Origin: Pusillimonas sp. T2
GTDB lineage: Bacteria; Pseudomonadota; Gammaproteobacteria; Burkholderiales; Burkholderiaceae_B
Length of the DNA: 64,000 nucleotides
Direction: 5' to 3'
Assembly: GCF_002236805.1 (NCBI RefSeq)
Contig: NZ_NIQA01000002.1
Location: 50,782 to 114,781, forward strand
Both the position numbers and the translations under genes were made by a program. Below, piece by piece: positions 1 through 8,926 of this stretch. The first letter of the stretch is position 1; every line of letters starts with the position of its first letter. The notes under the pieces are model-generated. The model worked only from the letters and a program-made list of their open reading frames with translations, was not told where the DNA came from and ran no database searches.

Positions 1-519
1 CGCCAACCGTGCAAACAAATTCATGAACTGGTCTTCGGGACCAAACACGACCGAAGGCTGCAAGATACTGAAATAAAGATCAGACTGACCTGTATAAGCG
101 TCACGGATGACCTTTTCGCCATCTGCTTTCGAGCGGGCGTACCCGCTGGTGCCAGAGGAACTGGCTCCGAGCGCGCTGACGTGCACAAAATGGCGCACGC
201 GAGCGGCCATGCAAGCCTTTGCAATTTTTTCAGGCAAATCGACATGCGCACGACGAAAGTCGGGGCCATAAGGCTGACCGCGGCGGCTGTGCAAGATACC
301 CACCAAATTAACCGCAGCGTCGCAACCAGACACCAGACGCCCCAGGACGGCATCATCGTAGATGTCGGCCTGCAGCACATTGACGGTTGGCATGGGCAGT
401 AAGTCACGGCCATGCGCATAACGACGCGTGGGGACAACGACCTCGTGACCTTCGGCAACCAGCCGCGCCACCAGATGCTGCCCAATGAAACCTGTACCCC
501 CAGTCACCAAGACACGCAT
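1..519 (-). CDS. NAD(P)-dependent epimerase/dehydratase family protein, 3' end cut off by the window edge
   Basis: The first 173 codons are present and the frame runs off the left edge without a stop. The protein starts [13 protein letters not shown], a Rossmann dinucleotide-binding motif (G7, G10, G13), and continues with a typical extended-SDR pattern (conserved NLVGIL and HVSALGA segments). Proteins of this type in proteobacteria resemble the NDUFA9-like, complex-I-associated atypical SDRs, which often have no proven substrate. The start is the ATG at 519, 25 bp downstream of the AraC-type regulator on the same strand, so the two may be cotranscribed. The fold is clear, the substrate is not. 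Confidence 0.85.
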   Translation of the reverse strand, partial: MRVLVTGGTGFIGQHLVARLVAEGHEVVVPTRRYAHGRDLLPMPTVNVLQADIYDDAVLGRLVSGCDAAVNLVGILHSRRGQPYGPDFRRAHVDLPEKIAKACMAARVRHFVHVSALGASSSGTSGYARSKADGEKVIRDAYTGQSDLYFSILQPSVVFGPEDQFMNLFARLA

Positions 520-544
520 ACAAAAGGCCCTCGCCGTTTAAAAA

Positions 545-1513
545 TTACGATTCAACCGAAAACTGACGCCGATACTCGGAGGGCGTCATGCCAAATGCCG
601 ACTTAAAGCTGCTGGCGAAATGCGCCTGGGTGCTGAACCCGCAGCCCAACGCCACCTGCCCAATGCCGGCGGCCGGATTAGCCTGCAATTGCGTACACGC
701 CAGTTGCAACCGTAACGACCAGATCAATTGGGCAACGGTAGTGTCGTGCGCCAAAAAAACGCGGTTGAGTGTACGCACCGACATATGCAAATGTGCGGCA
801 ACCGCTGCCGCATCCAGTTGCGGATCACATAGATTCTGCAATATGAAGGCTTCGGCTTTGTGGAAACGCGCTGCGGATGAATCAACCTGCGCATCGCACG
901 GCGGCACCCCCATTAACTGGCCCAACAAGAACTGAATGCGTTGCGCCACTTGCTGCGCCTGCCCGGCCAAGGGCTGCTGCACAAAACCCGCCAGGGTCGT
1001 GCGCAATGACTGACTGACCCCGGACAATCGCGAACGTTGCGCGTCGATTTTGAGCGGCTCGGCGGGGCGTTTAAACAGCCCAGCTGCGCCACCTTCATCG
1101 AAGCTGATATCGACCAGAATTTGCCGTGTACCAGGCTGCGAAAACCCGAACAAATACGGACTAACCGTGGGATACACCACGACATCGCCCGGCTTTAACG
1201 TAATACAGGCGCCCGACTGATAAAAGAATGCGGCGCCATCGAGCAATACACTGGCAAACAGGGCATCTTTAGGATGCGTTTTAATCATTTGACGCGGGCG
1301 CTCGATGACGTGCTCGGCGCCACGAATATCACTAAGGCGCAAGACGCCCAAATCGAAATTGCGTTCGCCCACAAACAAGCCCGCCGGGCTGTAGTCGGAG
1401 CAACGCAACCCCACTAACTCGGCCGCGTTGTGGGCTTCCCAGTACTCAATGCGTTGATCGAGCGGAACGGCTTCGGTACTGGCATGAGAAACAGGAACAA
1501 AAGCGGTATCCAT
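545..1513 (-). CDS. AraC-family transcriptional regulator
   Basis: A 322-residue regulator with the usual AraC layout: an N-terminal sensor-like domain (about residues 10-200, with the cupin-like segment LKPGDVVVYPT) and a C-terminal double helix-turn-helix (about 225-322) ending in the family signature GFSTQAHFASSFKSAFGMTP. An upstream in-frame ATG at 1618 would add 35 residues of unconserved character, so the internal ATG preceding DTAFVPVSH is preferred. The gene is divergent from the cupin dioxygenase at 1671 with a short intergenic region, so it probably controls that gene and possibly the nearby TRAP operon. The inducer is unknown; an aromatic or hydroxyaryl ketone is a guess from context. 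Confidence 0.85.
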   Translation of the reverse strand: MDTAFVPVSHASTEAVPLDQRIEYWEAHNAAELVGLRCSDYSPAGLFVGERNFDLGVLRLSDIRGAEHVIERPRQMIKTHPKDALFASVLLDGAAFFYQSGACITLKPGDVVVYPTVSPYLFGFSQPGTRQILVDISFDEGGAAGLFKRPAEPLKIDAQRSRLSGVSQSLRTTLAGFVQQPLAGQAQQVAQRIQFLLGQLMGVPPCDAQVDSSAARFHKAEAFILQNLCDPQLDAAAVAAHLHMSVRTLNRVFLAHDTTVAQLIWSLRLQLACTQLQANPAAGIGQVALGCGFSTQAHFASSFKSAFGMTPSEYRRQFSVES

Positions 1514-1670
1514 GGCATCTGCCTGAAAAAATATCGCGAACTGGACATCAGCATACCTTGTTGTCCGGTACAAGAAAACACCTCGTCGCAATGACGAAAG
1601 CCAAAGCGGGACACCCATGGCTAGAATGTCTTTGGACCCTCATCCATAACTTACAACACAGGAGACTTTT

Positions 1671-2204
1671 ATGAGCAAACTCGGCGGCAACGAATTCTGG
1701 CGTTCCATCCCCCCCATCAAAGACGTTTTCAAGCCAGATGCAAAACCCGAAGCGTACATCCAGAACGCCCCGACAGACGACATGCGCTATTACGTCCCGT
1801 TCAGCGAAACAGTGTCTTCGCGCCCGCTCTGGATTTCACCCTCGGAAAACAAGTGGGCAGATATATTACGTGCCGACGCACCGGGGCTGATTAACCGCCA
1901 TTACCATCCGCACGAAGTGTTTGCCTACACCATTTCGGGGCAATGGAGCTACCTGGAGCATGACTGGGTGGCCCGTGCCGGCGACTTTGTATACGAAACC
2001 CCCGGCGAAAGCCATACCCTGGTTGCTCACGAACACGAAGACCCAATGCGTGTGTTCTTTATTGTGAAAGGGCCACTGATTTGGCTGGATGAAGAAGGCA
2101 ATTCGACCGGGCACTTTGACGTGCACGACTACATTGCGATGTGTAAGGCCCACTACGAGAAAGTCGGCATTGGTGCCGACTATGTCGAAAGCCTGTACCG
2201 TTAA
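1671..2204 (+). CDS. cupin dioxygenase resembling 2,4'-dihydroxyacetophenone dioxygenase
   Basis: A 177-residue single-domain cupin. The metal-binding signature is seen in NRHYHPHEVF (H77, H79, with H81/E82 adjacent) and a second histidine in PGESHTLV (H115), which fits a mononuclear non-haem iron site. Length and overall sequence resemble 2,4'-dihydroxyacetophenone dioxygenase, known from Alcaligenes, which cleaves the C-C bond between the two carbonyl-side carbons to give 4-hydroxybenzoate and formate. A strong Shine-Dalgarno (AGGAGA) sits just before the ATG. It is divergent from an AraC regulator and convergent with a TRAP transporter operon, suggesting a small aromatic-substrate uptake and cleavage island. 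The substrate is inferred from family resemblance only. Confidence 0.75.
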   Translation: MSKLGGNEFWRSIPPIKDVFKPDAKPEAYIQNAPTDDMRYYVPFSETVSSRPLWISPSENKWADILRADAPGLINRHYHPHEVFAYTISGQWSYLEHDWVARAGDFVYETPGESHTLVAHEHEDPMRVFFIVKGPLIWLDEEGNSTGHFDVHDYIAMCKAHYEKVGIGADYVESLYR

Positions 2205-2220
2205 AACCCAGCCGGGTTGC

Positions 2221-3540
2221 CTAGCCTTTTTGTATTAAGCTGGGCAACCAAAGCCCAATTTCGGGGAAAAACAAGACCGCCAGCAATACGCCCATTTCGA
2301 TGATGATAAAAGGCATGGCGGCCTTGTACACCGTTGTAATACCTACTTCGGGCGGCGCAATGCCCTTCATGACGAACAACAACAGGCCAAACGGCGGCGT
2401 TAAAAAGCCCATCTCCATGGTGATGAGATAAATAACCCCTAACCAGACCAGGTCGATACCCAACGCGTTAGCTACCGGGATGAACAGAGGTACGGTAATC
2501 ATGACCATGCTGACCTGATCAATGAAGCACCCCAACACCAGCAAAATCAGCATCATCATGAGCACGACAGTGAACGGGTCGGCCCCGGCACTGGTAATCA
2601 GGCTGACCATGCCACTGGTGGCCCCCGAAAACGCCAAAATTTGACTGAACGTGGTTGACGCCATGATGATGAACAGAATCATGGTGCTGGTTTTAGCCGT
2701 TTCAGACAGGGTGTCTTTGATGACCTTAAGGTTAAGGCAGCGATAGCAGGCCGCGGCCACAAACGAAGCTATTACACCCAGCGCTGCTGACTCGGTTGGT
2801 GTAGCAATACCGGCCAGCAGCGAGCCCACCACAACCACCAAAATACCCGACAGCGGTACAACGTGAATAAGGAACGGCATCCATCGCTCGGCCATGGTGC
2901 GTTGCACCGGTTCGTCGGCGGGGGCATCTTGCGGCCGCATTTTGGCGCGCACGACGATATAGCCAAAGAACAAAACGGCCATGATCAGGGCAGGAATGAT
3001 GCCGGCCATGAGCAATCGCGAAATAGATATGCCCGCCAGACTACCCACCAGTACGGCCAGTGCCGACGGTGGAATAAGCATGGCTATAGCACCCGTGGCC
3101 ATAATCGGCCCCATAGAAAGCGTGGGGTGATAGCCGCGCCGCAGCATTTCGGGCATCAACGAACGCCCCAGCATGGCGGTGTTCGCAATGGTAGAGCCCG
3201 ACAACGTGGAAAACACTGTACCCGCCACAACAGACACCACAGCCATGCGACCTGGCACGCGCGTGATCAGGCGCTCGATGGCGTCGATGGCCTTGAACGC
3301 CATACCCGAATGCAGGAGAATTTCGCCCATTAAAATGAACAAAGGAATGGGCGCGAGGTTGTAATTGGTAATGGCTGTGACGACATTGCGTGTCATTTGC
3401 ACCAAGCCAATTTCACCATTTAAAAACACAATGGCGCCAATAACGTTGACACCAAAAAAGGTTACGGCAACCGGCAAGCCCAACAACAGAAAAAACGCCA
3501 GCGCACCGACAAGCAAAGCTAAAGCAGAGGTCCAATCCAT
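2221..3540 (-). CDS. dctM: TRAP transporter large permease (DctM type)
   Basis: A 439-residue, very hydrophobic protein with roughly a dozen predicted membrane helices and the DctM signatures PLFILMGEILLHSG and the conserved GSTIANTAMLG and ITMEMGFLTPPFG segments. In the family this subunit is the Na+-coupled elevator-type translocation channel. It is the last gene of a dctP-dctQ-dctM operon on the minus strand, starting 12 bp after the small permease stops. It converges with the cupin dioxygenase gene (16 bp between stops). The imported ligand cannot be read from this subunit. Confidence 0.93.
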   Translation of the reverse strand: MDWTSALALLVGALAFFLLLGLPVAVTFFGVNVIGAIVFLNGEIGLVQMTRNVVTAITNYNLAPIPLFILMGEILLHSGMAFKAIDAIERLITRVPGRMAVVSVVAGTVFSTLSGSTIANTAMLGRSLMPEMLRRGYHPTLSMGPIMATGAIAMLIPPSALAVLVGSLAGISISRLLMAGIIPALIMAVLFFGYIVVRAKMRPQDAPADEPVQRTMAERWMPFLIHVVPLSGILVVVVGSLLAGIATPTESAALGVIASFVAAACYRCLNLKVIKDTLSETAKTSTMILFIIMASTTFSQILAFSGATSGMVSLITSAGADPFTVVLMMMLILLVLGCFIDQVSMVMITVPLFIPVANALGIDLVWLGVIYLITMEMGFLTPPFGLLLFVMKGIAPPEVGITTVYKAAMPFIIIEMGVLLAVLFFPEIGLWLPSLIQKG

Positions 3541-3552
3541 AGTGCAGTCCGG

Positions 3553-4062
3553 TTAGCGGGAATCGGTGACAGCATTCCGGCCAAGCCGGGCTTTGACCAA
3601 CAATAAAAACTCGATGACCATGAAGAACATGCCAAAAGGCACGAAAAAGGTCACGAGCCACTCGGGTACCGTGAACGATTTGTACACCAGGCTACCGCGC
3701 TCGAAGGCACGCCAGGTCGCCAGTGCACTGTAGTAGAAAACAATAAAACAAATGACACTGCCCAGTAGCGCCGCAACCACCCCCACCCAACGCGCCGCGC
3801 CTCTGGGCAAGGTCGAAGTGATAATGTCGACACTGACGTGCGCCCCTTCGCGTAACACCCAGGGCGCAGCAAACACCGTAGCCACATAGATGGCATATTC
3901 CATGAGTTCGATGACCCAAGCCAGGCCGGCACCGGTGACGTTGCGCATTAAGACATCGGCGCCAATAAACACCGCCATCAAACCAAAAATGGCACCCGAA
4001 ATAATGGCCAGACCTGTAACCACTGCGTTATAGGCCTGGCCAACAATGTGCTGAGACGACAT
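3553..4062 (-). CDS. dctQ: TRAP transporter small permease (DctQ type)
   Basis: A 169-residue protein with four hydrophobic segments and DctQ-typical features: a first helix followed by RNVTGAGLAWVIELMEYA and a conserved VLREGAHVSVDI segment. DctQ subunits associate with the large permease in the inner membrane and are required for substrate-binding-protein-dependent uptake. It is the middle gene of the dctPQM operon; 30 bp separate it from dctP and 12 bp from dctM. Confidence 0.92.
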   Translation of the reverse strand: MSSQHIVGQAYNAVVTGLAIISGAIFGLMAVFIGADVLMRNVTGAGLAWVIELMEYAIYVATVFAAPWVLREGAHVSVDIITSTLPRGAARWVGVVAALLGSVICFIVFYYSALATWRAFERGSLVYKSFTVPEWLVTFFVPFGMFFMVIEFLLLVKARLGRNAVTDSR

Positions 4063-4092
4063 ATAGGTTTTGTTTTTTACGTTGAAACGCGA

Positions 4093-5064
4093 TTAGTTTT
4101 TACTGAGCTTTTCGCGCAGGCGCGCGGCGGAGTCAGGGGCAACCTTTGTCACCTGCGCCCACCCGGCTTCGCGGGCAGTGTTCAGCCACTTCTCGCGCTC
4201 GGCGCCTTCAAGCGTGTAAACCTTCATGCCTGCAGCGGCCTGCTTCTTGACCTCTTCGGCGTTAATAGCCGCGTTTTCGGCGTTGGTCGACTCGAGCCAT
4301 TCGGCCATCTTGTTGAGAAAGGCACGCTGCTCGTCGTTCAAGCTCTTCCATTTGTCGAGATTAAGCAGAACGTTGACGTCGACGTTATAAAAGCCCGGGT
4401 CGACGCGCGCTTTGGTAACTTCGTGCCAACCCAGGTCGAGAATGCCCTGGATAGGCCAGCCGTAGCCATCGGCCACACCACGTTCAAGCGTTGTGTAGAC
4501 CTCGGAGGGTGGGGTTTGGATACTGTTGCCATTAAGCGCCTCGAAGAAGGCGCGGTAAACCGGCGTAACCCGCAGCGTTAAGCCAGACAGATCTGCCTTG
4601 GTGACGGGCTTGTTGACATACAAATGGAACGGAACACCGTCGCCGGTACGCGCTAGGTACCAGGTATTCATTTTTTTATTGTGCAGCTCGTTGATCAGTT
4701 CCCAACCGCCGTTTTTACGCAGCTCTTGCATGGTGTAGTCTGACAACTTGAGGGCATCGCCCTCGGGCAGAAGGTTGGAATAAAACGCAGTCGTCACGAA
4801 CGCCATATCGACCACACCGGCAGAAACCGCGTTGCCGATTTCAAAGGGTGGAATAGCGGAAGGCCCACCAATAAGGTTAATTTTTACGAGGCCTTTACCC
4901 TCGGCATTGACTTTCTCAACGAAGCGTTCGAAGGGTCGCGCCACGGTAGACCCGGGCTGGAATGCAGTAACCGCGCGTAGCGTGACTTCTTGAGCCGCGG
5001 CAGGGGCCGCGCTGAACAGCATACCTACAGCCAAAGCGGCCGCAAGCTTGTTGAGTAGCTTCAT
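4093..5064 (-). CDS. dctP: TRAP transporter substrate-binding protein (DctP type)
   Basis: A 323-residue periplasmic binding protein. Residues 1-25 form a Sec signal peptide with an AAPAAAQ cleavage region. The mature protein has the DctP family core including LTLRVTPVYRAFFEALN (the conserved arginine that usually contacts a substrate carboxylate) and the PPSEVYTTLERGVADG segment. It is the first gene of the operon with a good ribosome site (CAGGAGAC) that matches the site in front of the cupin dioxygenase gene. DctP proteins bind organic anions, and an aromatic or hydroxy acid ligand would suit the neighbouring dioxygenase, but this is inference. Confidence 0.92.
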   Translation of the reverse strand: MKLLNKLAAALAVGMLFSAAPAAAQEVTLRAVTAFQPGSTVARPFERFVEKVNAEGKGLVKINLIGGPSAIPPFEIGNAVSAGVVDMAFVTTAFYSNLLPEGDALKLSDYTMQELRKNGGWELINELHNKKMNTWYLARTGDGVPFHLYVNKPVTKADLSGLTLRVTPVYRAFFEALNGNSIQTPPSEVYTTLERGVADGYGWPIQGILDLGWHEVTKARVDPGFYNVDVNVLLNLDKWKSLNDEQRAFLNKMAEWLESTNAENAAINAEEVKKQAAAGMKVYTLEGAEREKWLNTAREAGWAQVTKVAPDSAARLREKLSKN

Positions 5065-5133
5065 GGTTGTCTCCTGTGTCTTGACGACTTTGAGTGTTTT
5101 CTCAAGTCTTGCACACTGCGGGACAAATGAACA

Positions 5134-5149
5134 CTAGGGGTTGCCCCAT
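5134..5149. promoter_or_regulatory. imperfect palindrome between dctP and the nuclease gene, candidate operator
   Basis: The sequence CTAGGGGTTGCCCCAT is an inverted repeat (GGGG-TTG-CCCC) about 70 bp upstream of dctP and 120 bp upstream of the divergent nuclease start. It matches 13 of 16 positions of the palindrome CTAGGGTTTGCCCTAG found in the polysaccharide promoter (31139-31154, minus strand). CTAG is rare in most proteobacterial genomes, which makes the match notable, but binding by any protein is unproven. Confidence 0.35.
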
Positions 5150-5267
5150 GAAGTGAAAAGTCAGGCGGACTGTCTTGTTGCAAAACATTGTCACGTTAAA
5201 TTCGGGCAAAAATACCGTTTGTGGCAACATCACCCGCTATCATGTGTGCACACTGACTGCGAGTGAT

Positions 5268-6722
5268 ATGCCTGCCCCTGACCGCCCCCTTGCTTTTGTC
5301 GACATTGAAACAACCGGTGCAACTGCAACCCGAGATCGGGTAACAGAGGTTGCCGTGATTACATGGGACGGTGTTGACACCACTACATGGTCGCAACTGG
5401 TCAACCCCGAAACCCGTATTCCGGATTTAATCACGTCGATAACGGGCATCGACAACCTCATGGTTGGCGACGCACCGCGTTTTGCAGACATCGCCCACGA
5501 CCTGGCGGCCCGACTACAAGGCCACGTTTTCATTGCTCACAATGCACGCTTTGACTACGCATTTTTAAAAAACGAATTTCGCCGCGTCGGCATTGATTTT
5601 CGGGCCCCGGTGCTTTGCACAGTAAAGTATTCGCGTCGCCTGTTCCCAGAGCACCACAAACACAGTCTCGACGTCCTCATCGAACGTCATGGACTTAAAG
5701 TTAGCCAGCGCCACCGTGCCTTGGGCGATGCACAAGCCATTTTTGATTTCTGGCGCCTGACCGAAGCACAGTTTGCGACTGACCACCTGGAGTCTGTGCG
5801 CAAAGCCTTGCTGTCTCGTCCGGCACTACCCAGTCATATCGACCCCGATCTGATCGACAGCACTCCCGACCGTCATGGCGTTTACCTGTTCTATGGCGAA
5901 AACGACTTGCCCATTTACGTGGGCAAGGCCAACCGGCTACGTCAGCGTGTGTTGTCGCACTTTTCCGCCGACCATGCCATCGCCAAAGAGCTGACCTTGT
6001 CGCAGCAAGCCCGCCATATTGAATGGCAGGAATGCGCTGGCGAGATTGATGCCCTCATTACCGAAGCACGGCTGGTCAAAACGCTACAACCTACACTCAA
6101 CCGGCAATTGCGACGCAACCGGGAACTATGCTCGTGGCTGGTACCCGCCGAAAGCTTTGATCAGCACGCGCCCCGCCTGGTGTACGGCCGAGATCTTGAC
6201 CGAGGGCACCAGCCCAACTTATTCGGACTGTTCAACTCGGGCGCCGAAGCAAAAAAAACATTGAACGCTATTGTTAAAGAAGCCGGCCTGTGCCCCGTGG
6301 TGCTGGGCCTTGAAAAAGGCGCTGAAGGCAAACCCTGCTTTGCCCGACAGCTAAAGCGCTGCCGCGGCGCGTGTTGCGGCGAAGAGTCGGCCTCGCAGCA
6401 TTATGTGCGGCTATTGGATGCCCTGGCTGGCTTGCGGGTTAAGTCCTGGCCCTTTGAAGGGCCTGCCATTTTGCGGGAAGGCAATGCGGTTCATGTCATT
6501 GACGGCTGGTGTCATTTAGGCACAGCCCGCTCTGACGAAGAACTACGGGCCTGCCTGAGCAACGGCCGACCAGGCTTTGACCGCGACACCTACCGGATTT
6601 TGATCAAGCACCAAGCGAAAATGCAGCGCTTGCCAGCTGCATTCGAATCTGAACTAGCTGACGCCGCAACATTTCTTGAGAACATGAATGAACAAGTTAG
6701 CAACCGAGGCCGAAGCTTCTAG
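5268..6722 (+). CDS. fusion nuclease: DnaQ-like 3'-5' exonuclease plus GIY-YIG (UvrC/Cho-like) domain
   Basis: The chosen ATG gives 484 residues; upstream in-frame codons lack conservation-like content. Residues 8-170 form a DEDDh exonuclease domain like the proofreading subunit of DNA polymerase III: D12 and E14 in VDIETTG, D96 in HNARFDYAF, and H149/D154 in RHRALGD. Residues 200-285 form a GIY-YIG nuclease domain (GVYLFY at 204, IYVGKANRLRQRV at 216-228) of the kind in UvrC and Cho, followed by a UvrC-like C-terminal part with a Cys-containing segment (CFARQLKRCRGACCG). This architecture is widespread in proteobacteria and presumed to act in DNA repair, but its physiological role is poorly defined. 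The gene stands alone, convergent with the acyltransferase gene. Confidence 0.85.
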   Translation: MPAPDRPLAFVDIETTGATATRDRVTEVAVITWDGVDTTTWSQLVNPETRIPDLITSITGIDNLMVGDAPRFADIAHDLAARLQGHVFIAHNARFDYAFLKNEFRRVGIDFRAPVLCTVKYSRRLFPEHHKHSLDVLIERHGLKVSQRHRALGDAQAIFDFWRLTEAQFATDHLESVRKALLSRPALPSHIDPDLIDSTPDRHGVYLFYGENDLPIYVGKANRLRQRVLSHFSADHAIAKELTLSQQARHIEWQECAGEIDALITEARLVKTLQPTLNRQLRRNRELCSWLVPAESFDQHAPRLVYGRDLDRGHQPNLFGLFNSGAEAKKTLNAIVKEAGLCPVVLGLEKGAEGKPCFARQLKRCRGACCGEESASQHYVRLLDALAGLRVKSWPFEGPAILREGNAVHVIDGWCHLGTARSDEELRACLSNGRPGFDRDTYRILIKHQAKMQRLPAAFESELADAATFLENMNEQVSNRGRSF

Positions 6723-6725
6723 TGC

Positions 6726-7607
6726 TTACAAGTAAACGGAAGGCTCAGCGTCAGGGCGTCGCTTAAACCTGCGATGCACCCAATAGTATTGTTCTGGTAT
6801 CCGTCTGATTTGTTCTTCAAGAAACTGATTGGTGGTTATCGCGTCGGCTTTGTCGTCCCCGCTGGGGTAGTTTTGCAAGGGTTCAAAGATTTTCAGTGCA
6901 TAGCCCTGGTAATCGGGCCGCACCTCGGTCACAAACGGGACCACGCGGGCACCGCTGATCTTGGCCAGACGGGAAACCGCCGTCAGGGTGCAGGTTTGAA
7001 TGCCAAAGAAGGGAACAAATACCGAGTCTCGCAGGCCAAAATCCATATCGGCGGCAAGCATAATAGGCTTGCCTGTTTTCAAAACGCTCAGGGTTTGGCG
7101 GGCACTGGCACTGCGGGGTAGCATCACAGTTCCAAACCGCGATCGTTGCGTATAGGCAATTGTTTCCATCGCCTTGTTTGACATAGGCGTGTACAGCGAA
7201 GCCACGCCGTGCAAGATGGAGTAATACATACAGCCGGCTTCAATCGCGGCAAAATGAAAGCCCAGAAAAATTGTGGGTTGTTCGTAACTGTCCGCCAGTT
7301 CAATGGCGCTTTCCAGTGTGCTCAGGTCAAGCAGCGTCTGTCCCCTGCCATACCATTGCACGCCGCGCTCAAGGTAGCTGCGAATCACGTGCTGGAAAGT
7401 CGCCCTTCCCAAAGTATCCAGTTCCTGTTCGCTTTTTTCCGGAAAGCACAGCCGAAGATTGGTTTGCAGGATGCGTTTGCGTTTTCCGGGGAGGCGGTAA
7501 AGCAGGGAGCCCAGAGCGTGCCCCGTTCTTGCGACCCATCGGTAGGGCAGGCTGGCTAGCAGCCGCAACAGGCCGGAAATAAGTACGTGCTGGATTTTTT
7601 CACTCAA
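6726..7607 (-). CDS. LpxL/HtrB-family lipid A acyltransferase
   Basis: A 293-residue inner-membrane-associated acyltransferase. It has an N-terminal hydrophobic stretch and the family HX4E catalytic motif in GFHFAAIEAG (H118, E123), with the conserved C-terminal YYWVHRRFKRRP segment that typifies LpxL/LpxM proteins. These enzymes transfer a secondary acyl chain from acyl-ACP to the Kdo2-lipid A precursor. It lies alone on the minus strand, 3 bp from the stop of the nuclease gene on the other strand. Which acyl position it modifies is not predictable here. Confidence 0.88.
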   Translation of the reverse strand: MSEKIQHVLISGLLRLLASLPYRWVARTGHALGSLLYRLPGKRKRILQTNLRLCFPEKSEQELDTLGRATFQHVIRSYLERGVQWYGRGQTLLDLSTLESAIELADSYEQPTIFLGFHFAAIEAGCMYYSILHGVASLYTPMSNKAMETIAYTQRSRFGTVMLPRSASARQTLSVLKTGKPIMLAADMDFGLRDSVFVPFFGIQTCTLTAVSRLAKISGARVVPFVTEVRPDYQGYALKIFEPLQNYPSGDDKADAITTNQFLEEQIRRIPEQYYWVHRRFKRRPDAEPSVYL

Positions 7608-7723
7608 GACGGGTGCTCAGGAAGGTATACCGGGTGGTTTATCCCGGGTGAAGTATGACCTGACAGGATACAGGATGAATGTGTCATCGCTGCATAGCGT
7701 AGGCCCACCCATGCGTAATATCA

Positions 7724-7760
7724 GAAAAAAAGTCCCGTAAGATCTTACTCTTACGGGACT
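7724..7760 (-). terminator. Rho-independent terminator downstream of ychF
   Basis: Read on the minus strand, a stem AGTCCCGTAAG pairs with CTTACGGGACT across a short loop and is followed by a run of seven T. It lies about 40 bp beyond the ychF stop codon. Confidence 0.85.
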
Positions 7761-7799
7761 ATGCTTATCTAAGCAAATTCGTGAAAATTTAACTCCGGT

Positions 7800-8891
7800 T
7801 CAGACGTTGAACAAGAAGTTCAACACATCCCCGTCTTTGACCACATACTCTTTGCCTTCGGCCCGCATTTTGCCGGCTTCTTTGGCGCCTTGCTCGCCCT
7901 TGTGGGCGATATAGTCTTCATAGGCAATGGTTTGGGCACGAATAAAGCCGCGCTCGAAGTCAGTGTGAATGACACCGGCGGCTTGCGGCGCGGTATCGCC
8001 AATATGGATCGTCCAGGCGCGGACTTCTTTGACACCGGCGGTGAAGTAAGTTTGCAAACCCAGCAACCGGAAACCGGCGCGAATCACGCGGTTCAGGCCG
8101 GGCTCGTCCATACCCATGTCGGCCAAAAACACGTTGCGGTCTTCATCGTCGAGGTCGGCGATTTCGGCTTCGACAGCAGCACATACGGCCACAACGGGCG
8201 CGTTTTCGGCCTTGGCGTACTCTTGCACGGCTGCCAGGTGCGGGTTGTTTTCGAACCCGCTTTCGATAACGTTGGCAACGTACATGCTGGGCTTGGCCGT
8301 AATAAAACACAGAGGCTTAAGCAAAGCCAGGTCGTCGGCATCGAGACCCAAAGACCGGATGGGTCGGGCTTCGTTAAGCGCCGGAATAACCTTTTCAAGC
8401 AGGGCCACCATTTTGATGGCTTCTTTGTCGCCTGCACGCGCCGTTTTCTGGTGACGCAGCAACGCCTTTTCGGCAGCCGTCAGGTCGGCAAGCGCCAATT
8501 CAGTGTTGATGACTTCGATGTCGGAAATTGGGTCGACGCGCCCTGCAACGTGAATGACGTTTTCGTCTTCGAAACAGCGCACGACGTGCACAATGGCATC
8601 GGTTTCGCGGATGTTGGCCAAGAACTGATTACCCAACCCCTCGCCCTTAGATGCCCCGGCCACCAAACCCGCAATGTCTACGAACTCGACGACAGCCGGC
8701 AACACGCGTTCGGGCTTGACGATTTCGGCCAAAGCATCGAGACGTGGATCGGGCACTTCGACCACGCCGACGTTGGGCTCGATGGTGCAGAACGGGTAGT
8801 TCTCGGCGGCAATGCCTGCTTTGGTGAGCGCATTGAAAAGAGTAGATTTACCAACGTTGGGCAAACCAACGATGCCACATTGCAAAGCCAT
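7800..8891 (-). CDS. ychF: redox-regulated ATPase/GTPase YchF (Obg family)
   Basis: A 363-residue protein, the normal YchF length. The G1 P-loop is GLPNVGKST (residues 9-17), the G3 motif is in [20 protein letters not shown], and a C-terminal TGS-like domain closes with the conserved [19 protein letters not shown]. YchF/Ola1 proteins hydrolyse ATP in preference to GTP and associate with ribosomes, with roles in stress responses. It follows the pth region on the same strand, a very common proteobacterial arrangement, and is bounded by a clear terminator. Confidence 0.97.
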   Translation of the reverse strand: MALQCGIVGLPNVGKSTLFNALTKAGIAAENYPFCTIEPNVGVVEVPDPRLDALAEIVKPERVLPAVVEFVDIAGLVAGASKGEGLGNQFLANIRETDAIVHVVRCFEDENVIHVAGRVDPISDIEVINTELALADLTAAEKALLRHQKTARAGDKEAIKMVALLEKVIPALNEARPIRSLGLDADDLALLKPLCFITAKPSMYVANVIESGFENNPHLAAVQEYAKAENAPVVAVCAAVEAEIADLDDEDRNVFLADMGMDEPGLNRVIRAGFRLLGLQTYFTAGVKEVRAWTIHIGDTAPQAAGVIHTDFERGFIRAQTIAYEDYIAHKGEQGAKEAGKMRAEGKEYVVKDGDVLNFLFNV

Positions 8892-8926
8892 GAGTATCCT
8901 GAAATTTGAACAATAAAAGGGCTATT

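Noticed and set aside
1514..1618. N-terminal extension of the AraC regulator to the ATG at 1618
   Set aside because: The extra 35 residues do not resemble an AraC sensor domain and would use up most of the divergent promoter region.
7890..8909. Long open frame on + antisense to ychF
   Set aside because: A shadow of the highly conserved ychF frame; no recognisable protein features.
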